Shown here in pieces: positions 45,687-55,100 of a DNA stretch of 61,828 nucleotides (the first letter of the stretch is position 1; each line of letters opens with the position of its first letter). The notes under the pieces are model-generated. The model ran no database searches. It was not told where the DNA came from and saw only the letters and a program-made list of their open reading frames with translations. The stretch is from positions 1 through 61,828 of the forward strand of contig NZ_WQCA01000017.1 in assembly GCF_013032445.1 (NCBI RefSeq). Reading direction: 5' to 3'. The position numbers were made by a program, and so were the translations under genes. Source of the stretch: Ruegeria arenilitoris. GTDB lineage: Bacteria; Pseudomonadota; Alphaproteobacteria; Rhodobacterales; Rhodobacteraceae.

Positions 45687-46646
45687 ATGATGGGAAGCCA
45701 GATGAACACACAAGTCGCGCGCCTTGTCAGAAAAACGGAACTGAGCCCGGACACCTCGGATTTTTGTTTCGAAATTCTCAATGGCCGGTTCACCAGCCTT
45801 GAGCCCGGCGCGCATGTGGATGTCCATCTGAGTGACGATCTGGTGCGCCAATACTCGCTGTGGAGCTGGAGCCAGGATGGCCGCATGCTCAACGTCGCCG
45901 TCAAACGCGAGGATGACGGGCGTGGAGGGTCTCGGACCATGCACGAATTGGAGGAGGGCGTCGAGCTTGCCATTGGCGGGCCGCGAAATCACTTCCCGCT
46001 GGAAAGCCATGACCGACACGTCACCCTGATCGCAGGCGGGATCGGTGCCACCCCACTGGTGGCAATGGCCCGCGAGTTGCTCAACCGTGGACAGGATTTT
46101 CGGGTCTACTATCTTGTGCGATCTCGGGATTACGCCGCGATGGATAAACAGTTCCGCGCGCTGGGGCTGGATGAGTGGTATCACCTGCATTGCGACGATA
46201 CCGACGGCCCGTTCGATCTGGCAGCGGTGACGCAATCCATGCCGATGGGAGCAGACGTCTATACCTGCGGCCCCGAACCAATGCTGAACGCCGTATTGGA
46301 AGCTGGCACCGCTCTGCGCGGCGGCGCGATCCATTTCGAACGGTTCGCCCCCGCATCGGATATCGAACACGCGCCCAATGACAGCTTTGAAGTCGAAGTT
46401 CAGTCCACCGGAACCGTTTACACGGTATCAAAGGATGAAACGATTCTTGAGGTTCTCAAAACCAACGGCGTCCATGTGGATTTCGGATGCTCCGAGGGGC
46501 TCTGCGGATCCTGCATGGTCGATGTTGTCGAAGGCGAAGTGGATCATCGCGATGGCATTTTGACGCCCGAGGAGCAGGCCACAAACAGCTTTCTTTGTAC
46601 TTGTGTTTCGCGCGCAAAATCCAATCGTCTGGTGCTGGCACTGTAG
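45687..46646 (+). CDS. Flavin/2Fe-2S oxidoreductase, phthalate-dioxygenase-reductase type
   Basis: A 319-residue reductase that carries electrons from NAD(P)H to a Rieske oxygenase. Order of domains: flavin-binding barrel (RQYSLWS), NAD-binding domain (GGIGATPLVAM, YTCGPEPML), C-terminal plant-type ferredoxin (CSEGLCGSC, then a distant C). This FMN-NAD-2Fe-2S order is that of vanillate/phthalate reductases, also used by GbcB-like carnitine and betaine systems. Its likely partner is the Rieske oxygenase 1.1 kb away, divergently encoded. ATG at 45687; an ATG at 45702 is possible. Confidence 0.9.
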   Translation: MMGSQMNTQVARLVRKTELSPDTSDFCFEILNGRFTSLEPGAHVDVHLSDDLVRQYSLWSWSQDGRMLNVAVKREDDGRGGSRTMHELEEGVELAIGGPRNHFPLESHDRHVTLIAGGIGATPLVAMARELLNRGQDFRVYYLVRSRDYAAMDKQFRALGLDEWYHLHCDDTDGPFDLAAVTQSMPMGADVYTCGPEPMLNAVLEAGTALRGGAIHFERFAPASDIEHAPNDSFEVEVQSTGTVYTVSKDETILEVLKTNGVHVDFGCSEGLCGSCMVDVVEGEVDHRDGILTPEEQATNSFLCTCVSRAKSNRLVLAL

Positions 46647-46649
46647 TAA

Positions 46650-46845
46650 CAGGCGCGCTCCGGACCCGCATCGTTTCGACATTTTGGATCAGAGCCGCCA
46701 CAGCAATCTGCTCCTCACAGACATTGCCGCCCAATTCCTTGGGCGTGGCCAGATCCAGTACTAACTTGGCAACGTCGATTGTGCCTTTTCCGTCGCGGCC
46801 ACCCTTAGCGGAACGATGAGCTGTATAAGCAGATGATACGGATAT
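46650..46845 (-). pseudogene. ohr: Organic hydroperoxide resistance protein remnant
   Basis: The first 35-40 residues of an Ohr peroxidase are readable on the minus strand: SVSSAYTAHRSAKGGRDGKG, then LDLATPKELGGN. After that the frame runs into unrelated residues and all of the catalytic part (both active-site cysteines) is missing. The start codon position is ATA after a good AAAGGAGG, so it is also lost. Divergent from an ohrR remnant, the usual ohr-ohrR arrangement. Confidence 0.75.
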
Positions 46846-46853
46846 TTTGCCCT

Positions 46854-47083
46854 CCTTTATCGCTAGCGCTCTTAAAAGCCGACAACCGCTCAGTAGGCGG
46901 GTTGGGCGACGCGCTTGCCTTGGAAAGCAATACGGCGACCCCACTTCTCAAACGGATGGAAAGTGCTGATCTTGTACGACGGCTTCGCAACCCGCAAGAC
47001 GAACGCGGCAGGATGATGCCGAGTTAAGTGCGCTGCGAGATCAGATCCTGACGCTCACGGCGCGTTTGCGATCAAGCGTCTGA
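46854..47083 (+). pseudogene. ohrR: OhrR/MarR-type organic peroxide sensor remnant
   Basis: The central winged-helix part of an OhrR is visible: SVGGLGDALALESNTATPLLKRMESADLVRRLRNPQDERGR. Then the frame is lost by an internal deletion and the extreme C-terminus DDAELSALRDQILTLTARLR follows in another frame, ending at 47083. The N-terminal third, where the peroxide-sensing cysteine of OhrR lies, is absent. The regulator is dead, like its target ohr next door. Confidence 0.72.
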
Positions 47084-47102
47084 CCGGAGAATTACCGAAC
47101 GC

Positions 47103-48101
47103 TCAATCGGTTCTCTTTTTGTTTCTAAGTTGATAGGGGGTTTCACCGAATTCCGCCTTGAAACACCTTGAGAAATGGCTTGGCGTTTCAAATCCTGTGG
47201 CCAAGGCGACGTCGATGATCGGCTGCGACGACTGAATGAGCAGCCGATATGCTTCTCTCAATCGAATTTTCCGATAATGCTGTTTTGGAGTGATACCCAG
47301 ATACTTCTTGAACAACCGCTCGATTTGCCTTCTCGATATACCTGCCTGATCCGCCAGAACGGCGGGCGAAACGGGCTCTTCGATCTGTTCTTCCATCGCG
47401 GCGATTACGCGCGACACGGTACGGTTTGGTACAGTCAGACTGTTGGGGATGCTTGTGTCCACGGACTTCTGAAGCTGCCTCAGCGGCGTATAGCACATGC
47501 ATTCCGCTACGCTGCTCGCGAAGTCCGTGCCATGCTCCTGCTCAATGAAGTCCAGAAATAGGTCGATGGCGGAAACGCCGCCTGAGCTGGAACACCGCAG
47601 GGAGTCAGAGACATGGGTCTGTCGGATGAGTTCCACCCGCGGATGCGTTTCCTTGAAACCGGCCCGGTACCAGGAGTGAATTGCAGCGGTTGCGCCATCC
47701 ATCAACCCTGCCTCAGCCATCAGTATAGCCCCGGTGCCCAGTCCGGTGACGCGCACGTTGCCACGTGCCAAACGCGCAAGGCCGACTTCTAGCTCGAAAC
47801 TGTCCAGCTCAAAGACGTGCTCGCCAGAAACTACGACAATGTCCCGGGCTGATGGGACATCCTTCAGTGCAACATCAACATCGACTTCGCATCCAACACT
47901 GGACCGAACAGCCTGTTTCGTGGTGCCACAAATGGTCCAGTCATAAATCCTCTGATCCGCAACAAGGTTCGCGTTTTGCAGCGTCTCAATAGCGGAAATC
48001 AGCGACAAATGCGAAAAATGCGGCAGCAAAACAAAGTGAAACAGATGCGGTTTCGGGCCGGAATCTGTAACTGGGCGGTCTTGTGAAACAGACGGTTTCA
48101 T
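47103..48101 (-). CDS. GlxA-family AraC-type regulator (GbdR-like)
   Basis: A 332-residue regulator with an N-terminal DJ-1/PfpI-like domain (VLLPHFSHLSLISAIETLQNAN; GTGAILMAEAGLMDG) and C-terminal AraC helices (EPVSPAVLADQAGISRRQIERLFKKYLG, DVALATGFETPSHFSRCFKAEFGETP). GbdR, which senses glycine betaine in Pseudomonas, has this architecture, and this gene lies beside Rieske-type betaine demethylase genes. The carnitine regulator at 26 kb is a diverged paralogue. ATG at 48101. A GbdR role is inferred from family and context. Confidence 0.85.
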   Translation of the reverse strand: MKPSVSQDRPVTDSGPKPHLFHFVLLPHFSHLSLISAIETLQNANLVADQRIYDWTICGTTKQAVRSSVGCEVDVDVALKDVPSARDIVVVSGEHVFELDSFELEVGLARLARGNVRVTGLGTGAILMAEAGLMDGATAAIHSWYRAGFKETHPRVELIRQTHVSDSLRCSSSGGVSAIDLFLDFIEQEHGTDFASSVAECMCYTPLRQLQKSVDTSIPNSLTVPNRTVSRVIAAMEEQIEEPVSPAVLADQAGISRRQIERLFKKYLGITPKQHYRKIRLREAYRLLIQSSQPIIDVALATGFETPSHFSRCFKAEFGETPYQLRNKKRTD

Positions 48102-48188
48102 TCAGGCCAGGAGCGTGATTTGTTGTTTTTCTTCAATAATGATTGGTCCTGTCAGCTTAGTCCAGCGAGTGTTACCTGATCCATCCGC

Positions 48189-48797
48189 TCAACTACCGAC
48201 TCTATAGCGGGACAGAAAAGTTTTGACGCAATCCTCAATCGTTTCCCGCTGACTGGAATATCTTGGATCAGGTTCTCCCATCAGAAGAATGGGCCAAAAG
48301 ATCAACCCATACAGCATAGAGAGGAGTTGAATTGAAGCCTGGTCGGCATTTCCAGCCGCCAATGCTCCGTTTTCCATCGCACCTTCGATAAGCTCGTAGA
48401 CCTGCTGCGTTTGTTCCAGTGCGATGTGAATGACTCTTTTGGCAAGTTCGCGGTCGTGAAGGTACTCGGGCAACAGAATTGTCATCAGGTCCAGAAACTC
48501 GCGGTCTGTCACGGTTCTGAAATGTATTTCCACCGCCTCGATCAACTGGGTTTCGATCGGCACATCGGGCTGGAAAGGCGTCGATGGGATATCGGACAGT
48601 TTGCCAAGCGCTGTTTCAATTATGGATTCAAAAAGCGCCTCTTTGCCAGCGAAGTGCTTATAAAGCGTTCGGGTCGAGACTTTTGCCCGCTGTGCGATTC
48701 GCTCAATCCGCGCGCCGTCATAGCCCTTTTGAACAAACTCCTCCATTGATGCACGGAGAATGTCCCTTTTTTTCCTATCGCTAAGTGTCTCGCCCAT
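48189..48797 (-). CDS. TetR/AcrR-family regulator
   Basis: A 202-residue TetR repressor: KRDILRASMEEFVQKGYDGARIERIAQRAKVSTRTLYKHFAGKEALFESI, then a ligand domain ending QRETIEDCVKTFLSRYRVGS. The ATG at 48797 (MGETLSDRKKRD) is preferred to a longer frame upstream that would run through the AT-rich promoter. A strong 18-base palindrome lies 50 bases upstream of the start, between this gene and the divergent lipase gene, so it probably represses itself and possibly the lipase. The RND pump begins about 2 kb further on and is another candidate target. Confidence 0.88.
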   Translation of the reverse strand: MGETLSDRKKRDILRASMEEFVQKGYDGARIERIAQRAKVSTRTLYKHFAGKEALFESIIETALGKLSDIPSTPFQPDVPIETQLIEAVEIHFRTVTDREFLDLMTILLPEYLHDRELAKRVIHIALEQTQQVYELIEGAMENGALAAGNADQASIQLLSMLYGLIFWPILLMGEPDPRYSSQRETIEDCVKTFLSRYRVGS

Positions 48798-48846
48798 TCC
48801 GTTCTCGAGTAAAGTAAAAATTTTCTTTTTCCGCGTTTGTTTTATT

Positions 48847-48879
48847 GGTATGCGTGTGCATACCGTAGTGCACATACGG
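48847..48879. promoter_or_regulatory. Strong palindromic operator for the TetR gene
   Basis: GGTATGC-GTGT-GCATACC (48847-48864), perfect 7-base arms, overlapping a second weaker palindrome CCGTA...TACGG (48863-48879). The size and position, 50 bases upstream of the TetR start in the divergent spacer, are those of a TetR-family operator. Confidence 0.65.
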
Positions 48880-49068
48880 TTAACCTAAACTGCATGTGGA
48901 GTGCTGTTTAGCCAAGTTCCGGTATCGGTTGTCTGTTCCTTTTTTCCCGACATTTGCATGAGCCATCACGCAACGAAAGGGGAGAGTGCGCCGTTTTTTT
49001 AGAGGAAACCGGGTGAATGCCTTGGCTTCGAAAGATTCCGCCTGCGGAAACTGGAGGAGAAGAACTAG

Positions 49069-50583
49069 ATGAGCAACTTTCAAACCGATAGCATTGTCTT
49101 CTTCGGAGATAGCTACACGGATGGTGGGCGACTGACACAATTGGTGTCAGCGGCAACGGGCCTTGGCTTTAACCCACTTTTGAATCCGGAGATATTTACC
49201 GAAGGTCAGGCAAATAACGGGTTCAACTATGCCAATTTTTTGCCCGTAGAACTGGGGCTGGATGACAGCAACGTACAGAATTTCGCGGTCAGTGGAGCGC
49301 GCGCTTTGGTTGACCGCGATGTGGCAGAATTCCTTAGTGCAGTTGGTTTAGAAACCGGTCCGGATGCACCGGAATCGTCCGTCAGGGTTGATCTGGACGC
49401 TCAGGTTTCGGACTATCTGGCTTCGTTGCCGGAGGGTGAGGCCCCGGATAATGCGACGGCGTCCCTTTTCATGGGCATCAATGACGTGAACGCGCCGGAT
49501 TACCCCGTCACCGGTGATTCAGTGGAAGCTGATGCCAAGGCGTATGGTGACCGCTTGTATGATGAGGTTCAACGCCAGGCCGAGCGTCTCGCCGACGCGG
49601 GCGTCGATAACCTGATCCTCTACACAATACCCAAACAGGGCGATCTGCCGCTACAGTTTGGCTTTTTCCCAGCCGATGTTCTCGCCGCATCTGACATCGC
49701 ATCTGCGCATTTCAATGACCGACTGTTGAACGAGGTTAACACCTTCGAAGATCTTGGACTGAACGTAAAGGTGATTGATTTCGCAGAACTGTTTGACGAG
49801 GTGCGTGGGGACTTTACCACGTTCGGCTTCCAGGCATTCGACGATCCGCAAACTCTGGATTTTGCAAACTTCAATCCCGCAGTGGATGGTATCCCCGAGG
49901 ATCAGATCGCTATGACGGATGTCATCCACCCAGCAGAAAAGTTCAACGAGGCTATGCTGCAGTTCGAGTTGGGCTTGCTGAACGGCAACAGCGAGATCGG
50001 CACCTCTGGCTCGGACTTCCTGAAAGGTACGAAAAGCAAGGACATGATCCTTGGTCGCGACGGCAGCGACTTCATCAATCTGGGCCGCGGTGACGATGTT
50101 GGTCTGGGCGGTCTGGGTGCTGACATCATCAAAGGTGATCGCGGCGACGATCTGATTTCCGGCGGCAGTGGTGCTGACCTGTTGAAAGGCGGTCGTGGCG
50201 ACGACGTGATCGCGGATGGGGCCGGTGACGACCGTACGATAGGTGGCCGCGGCGACGACGTTCTGATTGATGGGCTGGGGTCGGACGTTCACCTGGGCTG
50301 TCGCGGTGACGACGTGTTTATCTTTACCGAACAATCGCTGTATGGCGCTGATGACTCAGCGGATAGCAATCTGTTCGTCGGCGGCAGAGGAGACGATCAT
50401 CTATTGCTGCGTCTGGAAGAGGACACGGCAGCCGCCTACGAGGCCGGTGACATCAGCCTAGAGGATCTCGGTATCAAGGCACGTGGCATCGAGAGTGTCG
50501 AAGTCGTTGTCGGTCTGGACCTTCCGGAATACCTCGTAGACAACCCGCTTGTCGCAGACGCGCAGGACTGGGGTTTCGTATAA
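49069..50583 (+). CDS. GDSL/SGNH lipase with RTX calcium-binding repeats, secreted
   Basis: A 504-residue protein. Residues 1 to about 310 are an SGNH hydrolase: FFGDSYTDGG (catalytic serine), the GIND block (FMGINDVNAP), and DVIHPAEKFNEAML (catalytic D-x2-H). Residues about 315-420 hold glycine-aspartate RTX nonapeptide repeats (GSDFINLGRGDD, GGLGADIIKGDRGDD, GGSGADLLKGGRGDD, and more), which fold in calcium outside the cell. There is no N-terminal signal peptide, as expected for type I secretion from a C-terminal signal. No type I ABC/MFP exporter is encoded nearby. GGAGG precedes the ATG at 49069. Confidence 0.9.
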   Translation: MSNFQTDSIVFFGDSYTDGGRLTQLVSAATGLGFNPLLNPEIFTEGQANNGFNYANFLPVELGLDDSNVQNFAVSGARALVDRDVAEFLSAVGLETGPDAPESSVRVDLDAQVSDYLASLPEGEAPDNATASLFMGINDVNAPDYPVTGDSVEADAKAYGDRLYDEVQRQAERLADAGVDNLILYTIPKQGDLPLQFGFFPADVLAASDIASAHFNDRLLNEVNTFEDLGLNVKVIDFAELFDEVRGDFTTFGFQAFDDPQTLDFANFNPAVDGIPEDQIAMTDVIHPAEKFNEAMLQFELGLLNGNSEIGTSGSDFLKGTKSKDMILGRDGSDFINLGRGDDVGLGGLGADIIKGDRGDDLISGGSGADLLKGGRGDDVIADGAGDDRTIGGRGDDVLIDGLGSDVHLGCRGDDVFIFTEQSLYGADDSADSNLFVGGRGDDHLLLRLEEDTAAAYEAGDISLEDLGIKARGIESVEVVVGLDLPEYLVDNPLVADAQDWGFV

Positions 50584-50601
50584 AACTCGACACGTCAAAA
50601 G

Positions 50602-50627
50602 CGGAGCCCTACACAAATGGGGCTCCG
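50602..50627 (+). terminator. Rho-independent terminator of the RTX lipase gene
   Basis: CGGAGCCC (50602-50609) with GGGCTCCG (50620-50627), 8 paired bases, followed by TAACTTTTT. Confidence 0.8.
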
Positions 50628-50704
50628 TAACTTTTTAGGCATTGAACTGTACTAAATTGCATCTCGCCTGATCGAGATATGTTAGGGTGTTCGAAAATGC
50701 ACAA

Positions 50705-50734
50705 GGACATGTGAAGACGGGAAAATGGACATGT
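50705..50734. repeat. Direct repeat GGACATGT in the RND promoter region
   Basis: GGACATGT at 50705-50712 and 50727-50734, 22 bases apart (two helical turns); each contains the palindrome ACATGT. They lie about 200 bases before the pump genes, in the 346-base gap after the lipase. A regulator site is possible. Nothing else was recognised in the gap. Confidence 0.35.
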
Positions 50735-50929
50735 TCTTTGTAAAATGCTTATTGCAAATTTAAATCTGGAACTTCATGAAAGCAGAGTACCACGGAGTGT
50801 CAGTTCGACATATGGGCTCTCTGTAGTGCCTCACCAGACCAAAAACGCCATGGATCCTGCGCGGTTCGAAACACCAACCAACGCACGACCGTAATTTAAG
50901 ACACAAGACACCGAGCGGAGACGCAAAAG

Positions 50930-52054
50930 ATGCTCAGAACCCGAGGCTTCCTGTTTACGTCATTGGCTGTATTGCTTTCCGGATTAACTTCATTGGCGGC
51001 TGCACAATCAAGCAACCCCGTGCCAGTGACAGTTGTGACGCTGGAGGCGCAAGATGTGACGCTGTTTTCCGAACTACCAGGCCGCGTTGCCGCGTTAGGG
51101 GTGGCCGAGGTCAGGCCGCAAGTGTCCGGGATTGTCGTTGAGCGCCTGTTCCAGGAGGGGGGGACGGTCGAGGAAGGCGATGCGATGTACCGCATCGACG
51201 ACGGCGTCTATGATGCTCAGGTTCAGCAGGCCAGCGCGAGTGTCGCTCAGGCCGAGGCCCGTTTGACTGCGGCTGAAAAGGAAGAAAAACGCGTGGCAGA
51301 GTTGCTCTCGCGCAATGTGGCCAGCCAACAGGCGGTCGATAGCGCTGTGGCCGAAAGGGACGCAGCACGGGCCGCGTTGCTGGTGGCAAAAGCGCAGCTT
51401 CAAACCGCAAAAATCGACCTTCAACATACAGTTGTCCGCGCGCCACTTTCTGGTCGCGTCGGTCGGGCTCTGGCAACGCAGGGCGCGCTTGTCACCGCTC
51501 AACAGGCTGAACCGCTGGCAGTTATCCGGCAGATTGAACAGGTTTACGTGGACGTCGCCGTCTCGACGCAGGATGTACTGCGCTTCAACCGAGCCATTGC
51601 ATCGCAGACGGCAGCGCTGCAGTCGATCGACCCGACGGTGACAGTGTCGCTGGCGGACGGGTCGACCTTTGATCAGACCGGAACGGTTCTTGCAGCCGAG
51701 CCGCAAGTTGATCCGCAGACGGGTGTTTCGGTTCTGCGGATCGAATTCCCCAACCCCAATCAGATTGTTCTGCCGGGCATGTATGTCACGGCGCACCTTC
51801 CGGTCGAAGTTCTACGGGGCGCGGTGCTTGCACCCCAGCAGGGTGTTGCGCGCAACAGGCGCGGGCAGCCAACGGCGATGGTTGTGGACGAGAACAATAC
51901 CGTGGCCGAGCGAATTCTGACTGTTCGAGGAACCGAGGGCAACAAATGGATCGTAACTGACGGTCTTGAGGCCGGTGACAAACTGATTGTCGCGGGGCTG
52001 CAAAAGATCGGGGTCGGCGTGACGGTTGCGCCAACTGAGGAACCCGAGTCCTGA
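50930..52054 (+). CDS. RND efflux membrane fusion (periplasmic adaptor) protein
   Basis: A 374-residue adaptor of the AcrA/MexA type. It has a signal peptide (LAVLLSGLTSLAAAQ), lipoyl half-motifs (VSGIVVERLFQEGGTVEEGD and VVRAPLSGRVGRALATQGALV) on either side of an alpha-hairpin (QASASVAQAEARLTAAEKEEKRVAELLSRNVASQ), then a beta-barrel with LPGMYVTAHLPVE. It bridges the inner-membrane pump to an outer-membrane channel; no TolC-type channel gene follows. ATG at 50930. 56 bases upstream of the pump gene. Confidence 0.92.
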   Translation: MLRTRGFLFTSLAVLLSGLTSLAAAQSSNPVPVTVVTLEAQDVTLFSELPGRVAALGVAEVRPQVSGIVVERLFQEGGTVEEGDAMYRIDDGVYDAQVQQASASVAQAEARLTAAEKEEKRVAELLSRNVASQQAVDSAVAERDAARAALLVAKAQLQTAKIDLQHTVVRAPLSGRVGRALATQGALVTAQQAEPLAVIRQIEQVYVDVAVSTQDVLRFNRAIASQTAALQSIDPTVTVSLADGSTFDQTGTVLAAEPQVDPQTGVSVLRIEFPNPNQIVLPGMYVTAHLPVEVLRGAVLAPQQGVARNRRGQPTAMVVDENNTVAERILTVRGTEGNKWIVTDGLEAGDKLIVAGLQKIGVGVTVAPTEEPES

Positions 52055-52110
52055 ACCGCGCTGCCGGATTGAAACGCTCAGTGTCCCGCAACCAGATGTG
52101 AAAGTTCCCC

Positions 52111-55100
52111 ATGGCACGTTTCTTTATCGACCGACCTGTTTTCGCATGGGTCATCTCTATCCTGCTAATGGGCATCGGCACATTGGCTGTCTTCAACTTG
52201 CCGGTTGCGCAATATCCGCAGATCGCCCCTCCTACGGTTGAGGTCACCGCTTCATATTCCGGAGCGTCCGCCGAAACCGTAAACAACACCGTGACGCAGG
52301 TGATCGAAGAGCAAATGACCGGGCTGGATGGGCTGCGATACATCAACTCGTCTTCGACCTCGACCGGGTCATCGACTGTGACGCTGACCTTTGAAACCGG
52401 TACCGACCCGGACATTGCGCAGGTGCAGGTGCAGAACAAGCTGAGCCAGGCAACCCCGCTGTTGCCGGAAACTGTTCAACGGCAAGGGGTTATCGTTGAG
52501 AAATCCTCGGGCGGGTTCCTTCTGGTCGCGGCGCTTGTTTCAACCGATGATCGGCTCGATGCGGTGGATTTGTCAGACTATATGGTATCGAACATGGTCG
52601 ATGAATTCAGCCGTTTGGAGGGTGTCGGCAACGTTCAGGTCTTTGGTGCGCAATATGCGATGCGGATCTGGCTGAACCCCGAACAGTTGGCGGCATTCGA
52701 ACTGACACCTACGGACATTGTGCAGGCTGTGTCGGAAGAAAACGCCCAAGTCTCGGCCGGGTCTTTCGGTGCATTGCCTGCGGTCGAAGGGCAGGCGTTG
52801 AATGCCACGATCACGGCGCAGTCACTACTGTCCACACCCGAGGATTTTGAACAGATCGTGGTGCGCGCGGAAACTGACGGGGGGCTTGTCCTGCTGCGTG
52901 ACGTGGCACGGGTCGAGATTGGGGCCGAAAGCTATACTACGTCCGCGTGGTTCAACGGCAAATCCACCGCAGGCATGGCCATTCGGCTGGCCTCGGGCGC
53001 CAACGCGCTGGATACGGCGGAACGTGTGAAGCACAAGCTTGAAGAAGTTTCGGCCTTTTTCCCGGACGGCGTGGAATACGTCGTTCCCTATGACACCACG
53101 CCCTTTGTCGAGATTTCCATTGAGGAAGTGGTTCACACGCTGATTGAGGCGATCGTTCTGGTTTTCCTCGTCATGTTCCTGTTCCTGCAGAGCTTGCGCG
53201 CGACGATCATTCCGACCCTCGCGGTACCGGTTGTACTATTGGGCACCTTTGCGATCATCTCGGCCTTTGGTTTCACGATCAACACGTTGACCATGCTGGC
53301 AATGGTTCTGGCCATCGGTCTGCTGGTGGATGACGCCATCGTCGTGGTCGAAAACGTCGAACGGATCATGGAGGAAGAGGGACTTTCTCCATACGAGGCC
53401 ACAAAGAAATCCATGGGCCAGATCACCGGCGCGCTGGTCGGGATCGCCTTGGTGCTGTCCGCCGTGTTCATCCCGATGGCGTTCTTTGGCGGCTCTACCG
53501 GGGTCATTTACCAGCAATTCTCAATCACCATCGTCTCGGCCATGATGCTGTCGGTTGTGGTGGCACTGACCCTGACGCCCGCCTTGTGCGCGACGCTGTT
53601 GCGCAAGCCTGATCATGATAAGCGCAATCGCGGGCTGTTCGGGTGGTTCAACCGCGGCTTCGACAAACTGACCGAGAGCTATTCGTCTCTGGTCGGTTTT
53701 TCGATCCGGCGTCCGCTGCGCGTGGGGCTGATCTATCTGCTGATCGGTGCCGCCATGGTGTTCCTGTTTGCCCGCACGCCGACCGGCTTTTTGCCTGAAG
53801 AGGATCAAGGCATCCTGTTCACTCTGGTTCAGGGCCCAACCGGGTCCACCGCTGAGGCCACCGAGGCCGTGCTGGAAGAGATCGAGCAATACTACATGGA
53901 AAACGAGGCGGAAAACGTTGCCTCGGTCTTTACCGTGCGCGGTTTCAGCTTTTCCGGTTTGGGCCAGAACATGGGTCTGGCCTTTATCAGCCTGAAGGAT
54001 TGGGACGAGCGAAAGACCCCGGATCGCAGCGCTCAGGCCATCGCGGGCCGGGCCTTTGGAGCATTTTCACAGATTCAGGAAGCCTTCGTGTTTCCCGTTG
54101 TTCCTCCTGCGGTGATTGAACTTGGTAACGTCAGCGGTTTCGATTTCTACCTGCAGGCCCGTGATGGCCAAAGCCATGAAGAGCTGATGCAGGCGCGAAA
54201 TCAACTGATGGGTCTTGCCGCCCAAAGCGAGACCATCGGTTCGATCCGCCCAAACGGGCTTGAAGACGCAGCTCAGTTCAACATTAATCTGGACTGGCGC
54301 GCCGCTGGTGCGATGGGACTGTCCGCACAGGAAGTCGGCGAGCTTCTGTCTGTAGCATGGGCTGGTCGCTACGTGAACGACTTCCTGGATCGAGGTCGGA
54401 TCAAGCGCGTCTACGTTCAGGGCGACGCACCCTATCGCATGGTCCCCGAGGATATCGAGGCCTGGCGGGTCCGCAACGATTCAGGCGGGCTGGTACCGCT
54501 GTCGAACTTCTCTTCTGCGAACTGGCAATTCGGTCCGCAAGGGCTGTATCGCTATAACGGTTTGTCGGCCATTCAGCTGCAGGGCAGCCCTGCACCAGGT
54601 TTCACCACTGGTGAAGCCATGGCCGAGATCGAGGCGTTGGCGCAGCAATTGCCGCCGGGCTACCAGATCGCCTGGACGGGCCTGTCGCTTGAGGAACGGG
54701 AATCCGGGGATCAGGCGGGGATGCTTTATGCGTTGTCCCTTGCCGCCGTGTTCTTGTGTCTTGCGGCGCTATATGAAAGCTGGACCATTCCTTTTGCGGT
54801 GATGCTGGCGATGCCGATTGGCGTCACCGGATCACTGGTCGGGGCCTGGCTCGGTGGGTTCGAAAACGGCGTGTACTTTCAGGTCGCGCTGCTGACGGTA
54901 ATCGGCCTGACCGGCAAGAACGCGATCCTGATCGTCGAGTTCGCCCGTGACAAGGTCGCCGCCGGAGAGCCGTTGCTGCAAGGGGTCAAGGACGCCGCGC
55001 ATCAGAGGTTCAGGCCAATCCTTATGACCTCGATGGCGTTCTCACTGGGGGTTCTACCACTGGTCCTGTCCTCGGGCGCGGGGGCAGGGGGACGCACGGC

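Noticed and set aside
49651..50334. 227-codon minus-strand frame across the RTX repeats
   Set aside because: It is the mirror of the repetitive GGxGxD coding, with no independent support.
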